Notes: generated by a model not told the origin, from the letters alone. Positions 53,278 through 61,901 are shown, numbered from the stretch's first letter. The stretch is 64,000 nt of DNA from Gordonia lacunae (GCF_002149015.1 NZ_NGFO01000003.1:1-64000), one strand, 5' to 3'. A program made the numbers and translations.

Positions 53278-53293
53278 AATGGTCAGTCCTAAT
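53278..53293. promoter_or_regulatory. FadR-like half-dyad before the MenB/BadI-type gene
   Basis: AATGGTCAGTCCTAAT shares AATGGTyAGTCC with 51501-51516. It lies 62 bp before the start codon of the acyl-CoA operon. Symmetry is weak (RC of the left half is ATTnn..CCATT), so a specific regulator is inferred from recurrence rather than symmetry. Confidence 0.5.
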
Positions 53294-53354
53294 AACCACA
53301 AAGGATGACCACAATCGGGCGGGCGCCCACGACACGAGAGGACACCGGAGTCTG

Positions 53355-54149
53355 ATGACCGAGTTCAGCGACATCACCTACGAAGTCGACAACGGTTTGG
53401 CATGGATCACCATCAACCGTCCCGAGCGCTACAACGCGTTTCGGGCGCAGACCGTCGACGAACTCGTTCTCGCCTTCAAGAAGGCGTGGGCGAGTAGCGA
53501 GGTGGGCGTCATCGCCCTGACCGGTGCCGGCGACAAGGCATTCTGTGCCGGCGGTGACCAGAAGCAGCGCATGGAGACCGGTGACTACGGGCCGTCGAAC
53601 AGCGGACTGTTCGAGGTCGAGGCCCTGCACCGCGTCATCCGTGACGCCCCCAAGCCGGTCATCGCCGCCGTGAATGGACTCGCCATCGGCGGCGGCCACG
53701 TGCTGCACGTGCTGTGCGACCTCACCATCGCCGCCGACACCGCGCAGTTCGGTCAGAACGGTCCGCGGGTGGGCTCGTTCGACGCCGGGCTGGGATCGGG
53801 CTACCTCGCTCGCGTCGTCGGGGAGAAGCGGGCGCGCGAGATCTGGTTCATGCTGCGTCGCCTGTCGGCCGACGAGGCCCTGGACTGGGGCCTGGTCAAC
53901 AAGGTCGTCCCGGCAGCCGAGCTCCGCAACGAGGTCCGCGCCTGGGCTGACCAGATGCTCGATTTCTCGCCCACCGCGCTCAAGGTTCTCAAGCAGTCGA
54001 TGAACACCGACACCGAGCACTTCGTCAGCATCGGCACGATGGCCTACTCCACGCTCGAGATCTTCGGCGACACACCGGAGGCGCAGGAGGGCATCACCGC
54101 CTTCAACGAGAAGCGCAAGCCCGACTTCTCCAAGTACCGGGGTAAGTGA
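53355..54149 (+). CDS. MenB/BadI-type crotonase (1)
   Basis: 264 residues, crotonase fold. [74 protein letters not shown] and a C-terminal end FNEKRKPDFSKY are shared by 1,4-dihydroxy-2-naphthoyl-CoA synthase (MenB) and 2-ketocyclohexanecarboxyl-CoA hydrolase (BadI), which make or break a ring C-C bond. Context (acyl-CoA dehydrogenase, DECR-type reductase, no men genes) favours BadI-like ring cleavage of an alicyclic beta-keto acyl-CoA. GGAG six bases before ATG 53355. First gene of a three-gene operon; next gene starts 0 bp after its stop. Confidence 0.82.
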   Translation: MTEFSDITYEVDNGLAWITINRPERYNAFRAQTVDELVLAFKKAWASSEVGVIALTGAGDKAFCAGGDQKQRMETGDYGPSNSGLFEVEALHRVIRDAPKPVIAAVNGLAIGGGHVLHVLCDLTIAADTAQFGQNGPRVGSFDAGLGSGYLARVVGEKRAREIWFMLRRLSADEALDWGLVNKVVPAAELRNEVRAWADQMLDFSPTALKVLKQSMNTDTEHFVSIGTMAYSTLEIFGDTPEAQEGITAFNEKRKPDFSKYRGK

Positions 54150-55286
54150 GTGCAGTTCTCCACAGAACAGCGCGAGTTCGCGGCGGCAGTGCGGGACTAC
54201 TGCCGCCGCGAACTGGCAACTGTCGCCCAACGTGACGCCGTGACCGAGTCGGGCACGCTGTCGAACAGCCCCTCGGTACTCGGCGACATGGCGCGCAACG
54301 GTTGGCTCGGCGTATCCCTGCCGGACGAGTTCGGGGGTGGCGGAGCAGGTTTCGTCGACGAGTGCATCTTCCTCGAGGAGTCCACCCGCGGACTGGCTCC
54401 GATCACCGGGTACTCGACGGGATTGACCGCGGCCCAGACGTATCTGCGCTGGGGTACCGATCAGCAGAAGAAGACCGTGGTCGCCAACCTGACGTCCGGA
54501 CGGCTGGAGGCCATCGCGCTCAGCGAACCTGGTGCGGGTTCCGATCTCGCCGGCCTCCGGGTGAGCGCACGGCAGGACGGCGACCGGTACGTTCTCAACG
54601 GTCAGAAGACGTGGATCTCCGCCGCACACGTCGCCGAACACATCCTCGTGCTCGCGCGCGAGGATTCGTCCGGGACGAGACATCAGGGCATGACCCTTCT
54701 GATGGTGCCCACCTCCGCCCCCGGCGTGGAGATCCGCGGTATCGACACGATGGAAGCTCACACCTGCAACGACGTGTTCTTCACCGACGTGGAAGTACCG
54801 CTGGACGCGGTCGTCGGGACACCGCGCAACGCCTGGAAGCAACTCATGCGCGGCTTGAGTATCGAACGCCTGATCATCGCCGCGATGAGTGTCGGAGCCG
54901 CCCGTCGAGCCCTCGACGACGTCGTGGCGTATGCCCGTGGGCGTGAGCAGTTCGGTGTACCGATCTCGTCGTTCCAGGCGCTTCGGCACCGGATTGCCGA
55001 TCTCGCAACCGATGTCGAGCTCGCCCGCGTGTTCGTCTACGACGTGGCGGCCAAGATCGATGCCGGCCTCGAAGACGACCTCGCCCGGGAGAGCGCGATG
55101 GCGAAGATGCGCTGCACCGAAGTCGCCAAGAACACCAGCCTGGAAGCCATGCAGATGATGGGTGGCTACGGGTACGCGCGCGAGTACGGCATGGAGGGGC
55201 AGGTGCGACGCGCCCTGGCACCGCCGATCTATGGGGGAACCAACGAGATCCAGCGCGAGATCATCGCCAAACACGTCGGGTTGTGA
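54150..55286 (+). CDS. Acyl-CoA dehydrogenase
   Basis: FAD enzyme that desaturates an acyl-CoA at C2-C3 (378 residues). LEAIALSEPGAGSDLAGLRVSARQDGDRYVLNGQKTWISAAHVAEHI is the FAD/substrate signature. MCAD's catalytic Glu position near the end is Gly here (IYGGTNEIQREII); instead Glu in GLSIERLIIAAMSVGAARR fits LCAD/IVD-type enzymes whose base is in helix G. IQREIIAKHVGL ends the FAD contacts. It follows the MenB/BadI-type gene directly. Likely substrate: a cyclic or branched acyl-CoA, by context. Confidence 0.88.
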   Translation: MQFSTEQREFAAAVRDYCRRELATVAQRDAVTESGTLSNSPSVLGDMARNGWLGVSLPDEFGGGGAGFVDECIFLEESTRGLAPITGYSTGLTAAQTYLRWGTDQQKKTVVANLTSGRLEAIALSEPGAGSDLAGLRVSARQDGDRYVLNGQKTWISAAHVAEHILVLAREDSSGTRHQGMTLLMVPTSAPGVEIRGIDTMEAHTCNDVFFTDVEVPLDAVVGTPRNAWKQLMRGLSIERLIIAAMSVGAARRALDDVVAYARGREQFGVPISSFQALRHRIADLATDVELARVFVYDVAAKIDAGLEDDLARESAMAKMRCTEVAKNTSLEAMQMMGGYGYAREYGMEGQVRRALAPPIYGGTNEIQREIIAKHVGL

Positions 55287-55326
55287 ATCACACCCGCCGA
55301 CACCGTGACACAGATGGAGAAACACG

Positions 55327-56229
55327 ATGACCGAGCAACCTCCCACTTTCTCACCACAACTCCTGTCGGGGAAGCGGATCCTGATCACCGGCGGTGGTAC
55401 CGGCCTGGGACGCGGCGTCGCCCGGCACCTCGTCGACCACGGCGCCGAGGTCCACCTGTGGGGTCGGCGTGAAGCGGTGCTCTCGGAGGCTGCGGCCGAG
55501 GCCTCCGCGTCGCGACCCGGCTCCGTGCATTTCCACACCGTGGATGTGCGTGACTACGACAACGTCGACGAGACCATGGGCCGGATCTGGGACGACCACG
55601 GGCCCCTGACCGGAGTGGTCAACAATGCGGCGGCGAACTTCATCGCCCAGACCAAGGACCTCAGTCCGCGTGCTTTCTCCGCCATCACGAGCACCGTGAT
55701 GAACGGCTCGTTCCACACCACGCACGCCGCTGGAAGGCGCTGGATCGCAGACGGATTGCCCGGTTCTGTCCTGTCGACTCTCACCACGTGGGTGTGGACG
55801 GGGTCGGCCTTCGTCGTACCCTCGGCCATGGCCAAGGCCGCGGTCCATTCGATGACGATGTCGCTGGCCGTCGAGTGGGCCAAGTACAACATTCGCGTCA
55901 ACGCCCTGGCCCCCGGCCCCATCCCGACCGATTACGCGTGGGAGATGCTGAACCCGACCGACAAGAGCTCGGTCGGCGCAACTCAGGCCGACCAGATCCC
56001 CGCCGGTCGCACCGGAACCATGGCGGAATTGGCAAACCTCACCATGTTCCTGCTGTCGGATGCCTGTGACTACCTGACCGGGCAGACGATCGCGATGGAC
56101 GGCGGTCAGATGCTGGCGGGCCCCGGCACCTTCGCCGGTCTCACGAGTCTGTCCGACGCCGACTGGGCGCAGATCAAGGAGACGAGCAAGGCCGCCTCGG
56201 AGTCGAGCAAAGCCCAGCGGAGCGTGTGA
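55327..56229 (+). CDS. 2,4-Dienoyl-CoA-reductase-like SDR
   Basis: 300 residues, short-chain dehydrogenase. NAD(P) motif ILITGGGTGLGRGVARHL (TGxxxGxG), NNAAANF, and the active-site stretch FVVPSAMAKAAVHSMTMSLAVEWAKYNIRVNALAPGPI: Ser-x3-Lys instead of Tyr-x3-Lys, exactly as in mammalian 2,4-dienoyl-CoA reductase (DECR1). The end GRTGTMAELANLTMFLLSDACDYLTGQTIAMDGG also matches. Reduces a dienoyl-CoA or a ring double bond in the operon. Starts 41 bp after the dehydrogenase; a 20-bp-stem hairpin follows. Confidence 0.86.
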   Translation: MTEQPPTFSPQLLSGKRILITGGGTGLGRGVARHLVDHGAEVHLWGRREAVLSEAAAEASASRPGSVHFHTVDVRDYDNVDETMGRIWDDHGPLTGVVNNAAANFIAQTKDLSPRAFSAITSTVMNGSFHTTHAAGRRWIADGLPGSVLSTLTTWVWTGSAFVVPSAMAKAAVHSMTMSLAVEWAKYNIRVNALAPGPIPTDYAWEMLNPTDKSSVGATQADQIPAGRTGTMAELANLTMFLLSDACDYLTGQTIAMDGGQMLAGPGTFAGLTSLSDADWAQIKETSKAASESSKAQRSV

Positions 56230-56239
56230 CCCGGCACCG

Positions 56240-56282
56240 ACGACGGAAGGGGCGCATCCATCGGATGCGCCCCTTCCGTCGT
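56240..56282. terminator. Perfect 20-bp-stem hairpin between convergent genes
   Basis: Arm 56240-56259 (ACGACGGAAGGGGCGCATCC) pairs with 56263-56282 completely around ATC. It lies between the SDR stop (56229) and the AttH-like gene stop (56303); no U-run on either side, so bidirectional. Confidence 0.75.
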
Positions 56283-56302
56283 GCTACCTGACGGTGAACA
56301 AC

Positions 56303-57328
56303 TCAGAGGGTGGGCCGGTAGCGGTACTTCGAACTCCGGGTGAGCGCGAACTCGAAGATGCCGGATCCCCTTGTGCCGTCGAGGTTGAATGAGCACAACC
56401 TGTCGGTGAGTGCGGAGTCGAGCGTGCGCGGGGACACCGAACCATCGAGCGGGTACCGATCGTGTTCGATGTGATCGATCCCGTGGGATTCACCGTGATG
56501 GCCCCCATATCCGGCGCCGGCCATGTACCCGCCACCCGCCCGTGCGTCGGCGTGAACGGGATACTTCTCGCCCGCGGCCGTGACGACGAGTACGTCACCC
56601 TCGATCAGGTCCCCCGTGTCGGTGAAGTGCAACCCGTGCCGGACGTCGGTGATCGGGTCGAGCCGGCCGTCTTGATGCATGACGGCGCCCTCGAGGAGCA
56701 GCCGATCATGGTCACGGGTCTCCACGAGCAGGAATCCGATTGCGAATTCCGGGAACTGAGCCTGATACCAGACATGCAGGCCCTGGCCACCGGCCATGGT
56801 GCGGACCCCGCGAGACCGATCGCGCTGCCCGTACCAGCCGTCCACGGCGATCTCGCGCTCGTCGATCCGGAGTGAACCCTCGTAGCGACCCGACTGGAAG
56901 AGGTGGTCGAATGCGGTCCGCGTGGCGGACGCGTTCTCGACCGCCACCTCGCCGAACCAGGCGGGCGTCCGCGCACGCCAGGTCAGGTCGAACTCGACCG
57001 CGATGTCGTTCGGCGCCAGTCGGAGACGCCACTCCTGGTTGGGTTCGACGATCTCGAAGGAGAAGGGGCCCGCCCCGTCTCGTCCACTGGCCTCGATCTC
57101 GCTCGAGAATCGCAGGTTGCGCTGTTCGGCACCGTCGGAGACGACGACGAAGCCGTCACTGGTGCCCCGCGGCGGGTAGATGCCGTAACCCATGATCACC
57201 GATGGTGACAGGTCCTGGACCGGGTGCATGTTGAACATCAGGCGGTCGAAGAATCCCGGTGGGAGGTCGACGTCTTCCGGACCGACGAGGCGGTCGCGAA
57301 AGCTTGCCGTGTCTGTGGGTGCGGCCAT
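56303..57328 (-). CDS. AttH/CrtC-like (DUF7064/DUF7065-type) protein, tentative
   Basis: 341 residues, no signal peptide, mostly beta-strand in composition (RFSSEIEASGRDGAGPFSFEIVEPNQEWRLRLAPNDIAVEFDLTWRARTPAW; QGLHVWYQAQFPEFAIGFLLVETRDHDRLLLEGAVMHQDG). This duplicated lipocalin-like pattern resembles the AttH/hydroxyneurosporene synthase fold and actinobacterial DUF7064/7065 proteins met near steroid- and acyl-CoA-degradation genes; I am not certain. C-terminal FEFALTRSSKYRYRPTL. AAAGGA six bases before ATG 57328. It may hydrate or isomerise a pathway intermediate. Function unknown. Confidence 0.55.
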   Translation of the reverse strand: MAAPTDTASFRDRLVGPEDVDLPPGFFDRLMFNMHPVQDLSPSVIMGYGIYPPRGTSDGFVVVSDGAEQRNLRFSSEIEASGRDGAGPFSFEIVEPNQEWRLRLAPNDIAVEFDLTWRARTPAWFGEVAVENASATRTAFDHLFQSGRYEGSLRIDEREIAVDGWYGQRDRSRGVRTMAGGQGLHVWYQAQFPEFAIGFLLVETRDHDRLLLEGAVMHQDGRLDPITDVRHGLHFTDTGDLIEGDVLVVTAAGEKYPVHADARAGGGYMAGAGYGGHHGESHGIDHIEHDRYPLDGSVSPRTLDSALTDRLCSFNLDGTRGSGIFEFALTRSSKYRYRPTL

Positions 57329-57393
57329 CTGAAATCCTTTCCAACTGTGGCGACCGCGTCAGGCGGCCATCTGTCACCGGAGCGCAGCCGGGC

Positions 57394-58425
57394 TCAGTCG
57401 AGACCGGACGCACGACGCGCGTCGGCGAGGAACCGCTGCACGAGCGCGGGGTCGGTGTAGTACGGATCGCCGATGCCGTCATCCACGCGGCGGCGGCTGT
57501 ACTCATAGAGCACCGCCAGCTTCCACAGTGAGAATGTCGTGTACCAGGCGAGGTTGGCGAGGTCGCGGCCGGTTCTGGCGCTGTATCGTTCCGCGAGTTC
57601 GTCTTTCGACGGGTATCCGTCCTCGAGCAGCGCAGCGCTGAGCTCGGCGGTCGGGTTCGTCGGAAGACCCGGGGACGGCACGGTCGCCATCAGATAGCCG
57701 ACGTCGAGCAGCGGATCGCCGACCGTGGCGAGCTCCCAGTCCAGAACCGCGGCGACGCGTCCCGGCGCATCCGGCGCGATGACGACGTTGCCGATCCGGA
57801 AGTCGCAATGGATGAGGGTGCCACCCGATTCCGGCGGCGTGTTCTCCTGCAGCCAGCTGTCGACATCAGCGAATGCCTCGGGTACGAGACCGTCATCATC
57901 GGCCACCAGCCGGCGCATCCGCAGGAGGTGACGGGCGTTGAAACCCTCTGGGCGTCCCATCTTCTCCAGCCCGGCCGCGCGCCAGTCGACCGCGTGCAGC
58001 TCCGCGAGGGTGTCGATCATGCTGTGCCCGATGGCGCGCCGGCACTCCGGGGTGTCCAGCGGCGACGGTGTCGCGGTCGTCACCACGTGGCCGTCGGCGA
58101 AGCTCATGACGTAAAACGGGACGTCGAGCACATCACCCGCCTGGGCGACGGCGAGCACCTCGGGAACCGGAACAGGACTCGAGGACAACGCGGACAGCAG
58201 CTTCGCTTCCCGGAGCATGTCGTGCGCTCCCGGCGGGATCGGCGGGGGCGGCGGGCGGCGGACCACCACGCTGCGCGTCGCGTCGCTGACGAGAAACGTC
58301 AGATTCGAATGCCCGTCGCCGATGGGCTTGGTCGTGATGTCACCGCTCAGCACCTCGCGCTCCTCGAGGAACAACCGTAATGATGCGAGGGTCTCGTCGG
58401 TCCAGTCCCAGGCCATCCCGGTCAC
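57394..58425 (-). CDS. ACAD10/11-like aminoglycoside-kinase-fold phosphotransferase
   Basis: 343 residues. ITTKPIGDGHSNLTFLVSDATRSVVVRRPP (ATP-site strands), TLIHCDFRIGNVVIAPDAPGRVAAVLDWELATVGDPLLDVGYLM holds the catalytic D-F-R-x-G-N loop and the metal Asp (DWE). In animals the same domain is fused to acyl-CoA dehydrogenase in ACAD10/11, where it phosphorylates 4-hydroxyacyl-CoAs; bacterial free-standing homologues are common in acyl-CoA clusters. A similar role on a hydroxyacyl-CoA is an inference here. Coupled to the following crotonase by GTGA (GTG 58425). Confidence 0.82.
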   Translation of the reverse strand: MTGMAWDWTDETLASLRLFLEEREVLSGDITTKPIGDGHSNLTFLVSDATRSVVVRRPPPPPIPPGAHDMLREAKLLSALSSSPVPVPEVLAVAQAGDVLDVPFYVMSFADGHVVTTATPSPLDTPECRRAIGHSMIDTLAELHAVDWRAAGLEKMGRPEGFNARHLLRMRRLVADDDGLVPEAFADVDSWLQENTPPESGGTLIHCDFRIGNVVIAPDAPGRVAAVLDWELATVGDPLLDVGYLMATVPSPGLPTNPTAELSAALLEDGYPSKDELAERYSARTGRDLANLAWYTTFSLWKLAVLYEYSRRRVDDGIGDPYYTDPALVQRFLADARRASGLD

Positions 58426-59234
58426 CGCCCGATGAATTCGGGAGCCCGCTTCTCCTTGAAGGCGGCCAACGCCTCAGGCATGTCCTCGGAGCGGGTGAGC
58501 AGCGCCTGGCCGCGGTTCTCCAGCTCCAGAGCGGCCTCGTAGGAACTGATCTCGGTGTTGCGCTGGATAGCGCGCTTCGACATCCGCACACCGCCGGGCG
58601 AGTTCTGCGCGATCTGCCGAGCCATCGCCATCGCCTCGTCGAGCAGCGACTCCGTCGGATGGACATGATTGACGAGGCCGATGGCGAGGGCCTCCTCGGC
58701 CTCGACGATCCTGGCCGTGTAACCGATCTGGGCGGCACGCGCGGGATTGACCAGGCGGGCGAGGTTATACGAGGTACCGAGTTCGCCCATCGAGAGGCCG
58801 ACCTTGACGAAAGCCGCGCTCATCTTCAGCGTCGGTGCGGCCAACCGGATGTCGGCGGCGAGGGCGAGCGCCATTCCCCCGCCGGTCGCCGGTCCGTGAA
58901 TGGCGGCGATGACCGGGAACGGCAGGTGCCTGATGGACTGGATACCACCGGTCGCGGTCTCCTGGAATTTCAGGAACTCGCGCACACCCATCTCGGTGAT
59001 CACGTGGATCTCGTCGAGATCGAATCCGGCGCAGAAGGCACGCTCGCCGGCACCGGTGACGATGAGCGCACGCAACCCGCTGTCGCGCAGTGCACGACCG
59101 GCGACGAGGTACTCGCGGAACATCGTCACCGTCTGAGAGTTCAGCCGATCAGGCCGATTGATCCGGAGCACCCCGACACGGGGTTCGGGTTCGTCGAAAG
59201 TCAGGGTCTCCAGCGATGGGAACTCACATGCCAT
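58422..59234 (-). CDS. Crotonase-family protein (2)
   Basis: 270 residues. GAGERAFCAGFDLDEIHV, GPATGGGMALALAADIRLAAPTLKMSAAFVKVGLSMGELGTSYNLARLVN: the Glu pair of true enoyl-CoA hydratases is replaced (Ala in MALALAAD; Val/Lys at the second site), with Glu only in SMGELG, as in crotonobetainyl-CoA-type or uncharacterised mycobacterial EchA proteins. C-terminal SYEAALELENRGQALLTRSEDMPEALAAFKEKRAPEF is nearly the same as in the next gene, marking a tandem paralogue. GAGG nine bases before ATG 59234. Confidence 0.82.
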   Translation of the reverse strand: MACEFPSLETLTFDEPEPRVGVLRINRPDRLNSQTVTMFREYLVAGRALRDSGLRALIVTGAGERAFCAGFDLDEIHVITEMGVREFLKFQETATGGIQSIRHLPFPVIAAIHGPATGGGMALALAADIRLAAPTLKMSAAFVKVGLSMGELGTSYNLARLVNPARAAQIGYTARIVEAEEALAIGLVNHVHPTESLLDEAMAMARQIAQNSPGGVRMSKRAIQRNTEISSYEAALELENRGQALLTRSEDMPEALAAFKEKRAPEFIGR

Positions 59235-59270
59235 GATCGTCTACCTCGGTCGTGTTGGAACGGTGGATGC

Positions 59271-60080
59271 TCATCGGCCCTGGAAGACCGGCGCGCGCTT
59301 CTCCTTGAAGGCGTTGAGCGCCTCGGCCATGTCCGGACTCCGCGTCAGCAGAGCCTGTCCCCGGTTCTCGAGTTCGAGTGCAGCGGCGTACGACCCGACT
59401 TCGAGGTTCGCCTGCAGTGCGCGCTTCGACAGCTGGACCCCACCGGGGGAATTCGACACGATCTTCTCGGCCAGGGCGATCGCATCGTCGACGACGTCGC
59501 CGGCACTCACGGAGTTGGCGATACCGAGCTGCGCGGCTTCCTCGGCATCGACGATGCGCCCGGTGAAGCAGATCTCGCTGGTCTTCGCCGGGCCGATCAG
59601 GCGGGTCAGCAGCCAGGAGGTCCCGAGATCGCCTGCAGACAGGCCGATCCGGACGAACGCGGCGTTGAACTTGGCAGCGGCGCCGGCCAACCGGATGTCG
59701 GCGGCGAGTGCCAACGCGAGTCCGCCCCCGGCGGCCGGGCCGTTGATCGCGGCGATCACCGGCACCCGCAATGATCGGATCGCGGTCAATGCCCGGGCGG
59801 CGCGCTCCTGCTGATCCAGCATGCCCAATGCCCCGAGGTGGGGCAGGTCGTCGGCGTCGGCGAGGTCGTAGCCCGAGCAGAACGCCTTCCCGGCGCCGGT
59901 CAGGATGACGACACGACAGGCATCCTCGGTCTCGAGACCCCATGCAAGTCGCTCGAGCTCCAGGAACATCGTGTTGGTCATCGCGTTGTAGCGATCCGGC
60001 CGGTTGAGCGTGACGACCACGATCCCCGGCTTCACCTCCTCGACGAGGAAGGTCTCGAAGGTCTCGTCCAGAGTTTTCAT
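59271..60080 (-). CDS. Crotonase-family protein (3), paralogue of (2)
   Basis: 269 residues. GAGKAFCSGYDLADADDL, GPAAGGGLALALAADIRLAGAAAKFNAAFVRIGLSAGDLGTSWLLTRLIG; again no Glu at either hydratase position, Asp in SAGDLG. The end SYAAALELENRGQALLTRSPDMAEALNAFKEKRAPVFQGR aligns almost residue by residue with the previous protein. So the two arose by duplication and may form heteromeric trimers. GGAG eight bases before ATG 60080. Substrate unknown. Confidence 0.82.
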   Translation of the reverse strand: MKTLDETFETFLVEEVKPGIVVVTLNRPDRYNAMTNTMFLELERLAWGLETEDACRVVILTGAGKAFCSGYDLADADDLPHLGALGMLDQQERAARALTAIRSLRVPVIAAINGPAAGGGLALALAADIRLAGAAAKFNAAFVRIGLSAGDLGTSWLLTRLIGPAKTSEICFTGRIVDAEEAAQLGIANSVSAGDVVDDAIALAEKIVSNSPGGVQLSKRALQANLEVGSYAAALELENRGQALLTRSPDMAEALNAFKEKRAPVFQGR

Positions 60081-60134
60081 CGCCTGGCTCCTTGTCGGTT
60101 GACGGTCGATGGCGGGTGTCGGTCTCAGGGGGCG

Positions 60135-60917
60135 TCAGCGGAACTGCGGTGCGCGCTTGGCGACGAACGCCGAGATCCCCTCGGCCGCCTCCCCGCGCTC
60201 GAAGAGCGACTGGATCTCGGAGACCTCGAATCGCGCGCCCTCGTCGAGAGGAAGGTCGAAGGCGGCGTCGACAGTGCGGACGACGGACAGCTGGGCCGGC
60301 AGCGAGGGACCGACGAGTTCGTCGGCGAAGGCGAGCGCGGCTTCGAGTACGTCCCCGTCGGTCACGCGGTCCACCAGACCGATGCGGTACGCCTCCTCCG
60401 CGCCGACCTGACGGGCGGTGAGCATGATGTCGAGCGCCCGGCCCCTGCCGACGAGCCGTGGCAGCCGTTGCGTCCCACCGGCACCCGGGATCAGACCCAG
60501 TTTCACCTCGGGCAGACCGAACTTCCCGCCGCTACCGGCGACCCGGAGTGTGCAGGCCATCGCGAGTTCGAGGCCACCACCGAGGGCCACACCGTCCACC
60601 GCGGCGATCGAGATCCACCCCGCTGCGGCCAGGCGATCGTTGACCTCACGCATCTTGTCGCCGTAGGCGGTGAACGTCTCCGCATCGATCGAGGAGAGGT
60701 GCTTGATGTCAGCCCCGGCGGCGAAGAACTTCGGCTGGGCCGACGAGATCACCATGACCTTGACGTCCCCGGCCTTCTCGGCGGCATCGATGGCGAGATG
60801 CATGCCGTCCAGCAACGGGATTCCCAGGGCGTTGGCGGGCGGACGGTCCAGGACGACCGAACTGATACCCGGCTTCGCCGTCGTCCAGGTGACAATGTCC
60901 TCGGCTCGCTCGGCCAT
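60135..60917 (-). CDS. Enoyl-CoA hydratase (4), both catalytic Glu present
   Basis: 260 residues, the only crotonase here with a complete hydratase pair: GGGLELAMACTLRVAGS (Glu, first) and GLPEVKLGLIPGAGGTQRLPRLVGRGRALD (Glu, second; the IPGAGGTQR motif). Oxyanion motif FFAAGADIKHL. So it can hydrate a 2-enoyl-CoA, as BadK does for cyclohexene-1-carboxyl-CoA in alicyclic acid breakdown, or an ordinary acyl chain. GAGGGA seven bases before ATG 60917, which excludes a 19-residue longer start. Divergent from the GntR gene. Confidence 0.87.
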   Translation of the reverse strand: MAERAEDIVTWTTAKPGISSVVLDRPPANALGIPLLDGMHLAIDAAEKAGDVKVMVISSAQPKFFAAGADIKHLSSIDAETFTAYGDKMREVNDRLAAAGWISIAAVDGVALGGGLELAMACTLRVAGSGGKFGLPEVKLGLIPGAGGTQRLPRLVGRGRALDIMLTARQVGAEEAYRIGLVDRVTDGDVLEAALAFADELVGPSLPAQLSVVRTVDAAFDLPLDEGARFEVSEIQSLFERGEAAEGISAFVAKRAPQFR

Positions 60918-61007
60918 CGATGATCCCTCACATCCGTCGCAGTGGTCGACCATCGACCGCGGTTCCTCCTGCAACGTAGCTATTGGCCACGCAGCAAGTC
61001 AACCATT

Positions 61008-61026
61008 ATTTTGGTATGACCAAAAT
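61008..61026. promoter_or_regulatory. Perfect FadR-type dyad, divergent promoter
   Basis: ATTTTGGT-ATG-ACCAAAAT: 8-bp arms around 3 bp, all matching, with the TGGTnnnACCA core of FadR-family GntR operators. It lies between the divergent hydratase (start 60917) and the GntR gene (start 61117); likely autoregulatory site. Confidence 0.8.
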
Positions 61027-61080
61027 ACCATGACCACACCTTCGCAGCTAGAGGTCGCGTACGCCCGTCGAGTGCTGTTA

Positions 61081-61099
61081 CATTAGGTACGACCAAATG
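61081..61099. promoter_or_regulatory. Second FadR-type dyad before the GntR gene
   Basis: CATTAGGT-ACG-ACCAAATG (one mismatch between arms) is 18 bp before the GntR start, 55 bp from the first dyad. Two sites in one promoter suggest cooperative or graded repression. Confidence 0.72.
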
Positions 61100-61116
61100 C
61101 ACAGGAAGAAGGTCTC

Positions 61117-61890
61117 ATGCCCGAGTCATCCTCGTCGAGCACGGTTGCGCGCCACCCCGTTCAACTCCAGCCGATGCAGGTACCCAAGGCATCCGATGTT
61201 CTCGCCAACGACCTCCGCGAACGCATTCTCCGGGGGGATTTCCCGTCGGGTACCGCGCTGCCGCCAGAACGAGAACTGGTCACCCAGACCCGGATGAGTC
61301 GGACGACCGTGCGCGAAGCGCTGCGAATCCTCGAGGTCCAGGGTCTCGTCGTCATCAAGACCGGCCGGTCGGGCGGCGCATTCGTGCAGCAACCGGGAGG
61401 TGACTCGGTCGCCACCTCGGTCAACCTCCTCATCCGCGGCCAGCAGCTGCGGTTGACCGCGCTCCTGGAGACTCGGGAGGCCATCGAGCCGGCGTGCGCC
61501 AGTCTGGCGGCCAAGTACCGCACCGACGACGACTTGGCCGCTCTCGACGCCGCCAACACCGCCCTGGGCGACACTTCCCTGCCGCTCGAGGCGTTCCTGC
61601 AGGCCAACGTCGACTGGCATCTCGCGGTTGCGGTGGCCAGCCACAACGAATTGCTCACCGGTTTCATGACGGCGTTGTCGACGGCGATCTACAGCTCCAC
61701 CGAGAACACCGCATTCGTCGACGACGACGTCCGCAAGACCACACACCGCGCGCACAAGAACATCACCGACGCCATCCGCGCCGGCGATTCCGCAGCAGCG
61801 ATGAGGCGCATGACCAAGCATGTCCACGGCTACGCCGAGGCAGTCGTGCAGGTCGAACAGCGAACCGAGATCGACCTCACCGACGCCTGA
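61117..61890 (+). CDS. FadR-like GntR regulator (FCD)
   Basis: 257 residues. Winged HTH ASDVLANDLRERILRGDFPSGTALPPERELVTQTRMSRTTVREALRILEVQGLVVIKTGRSGGAFV (~27-92; recognition helix SRTTVREALRIL). FCD ligand domain: LLETREAIEPACASLAA, NVDWHLAVAVASHNELL (His), HKNITDAIRAGDSAAAMRRMTKHVHGYAE (two His for metal). Such proteins sense acyl-CoA or organic acids. Its promoter holds two TGGT-N3-ACCA dyads and similar sites precede the MFS and MenB/BadI-type genes, so I infer control of the whole cluster. AAGG before ATG 61117. Confidence 0.88.
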   Translation: MPESSSSSTVARHPVQLQPMQVPKASDVLANDLRERILRGDFPSGTALPPERELVTQTRMSRTTVREALRILEVQGLVVIKTGRSGGAFVQQPGGDSVATSVNLLIRGQQLRLTALLETREAIEPACASLAAKYRTDDDLAALDAANTALGDTSLPLEAFLQANVDWHLAVAVASHNELLTGFMTALSTAIYSSTENTAFVDDDVRKTTHRAHKNITDAIRAGDSAAAMRRMTKHVHGYAEAVVQVEQRTEIDLTDA

Positions 61891-61901
61891 GCGGACCTGC
61901 G

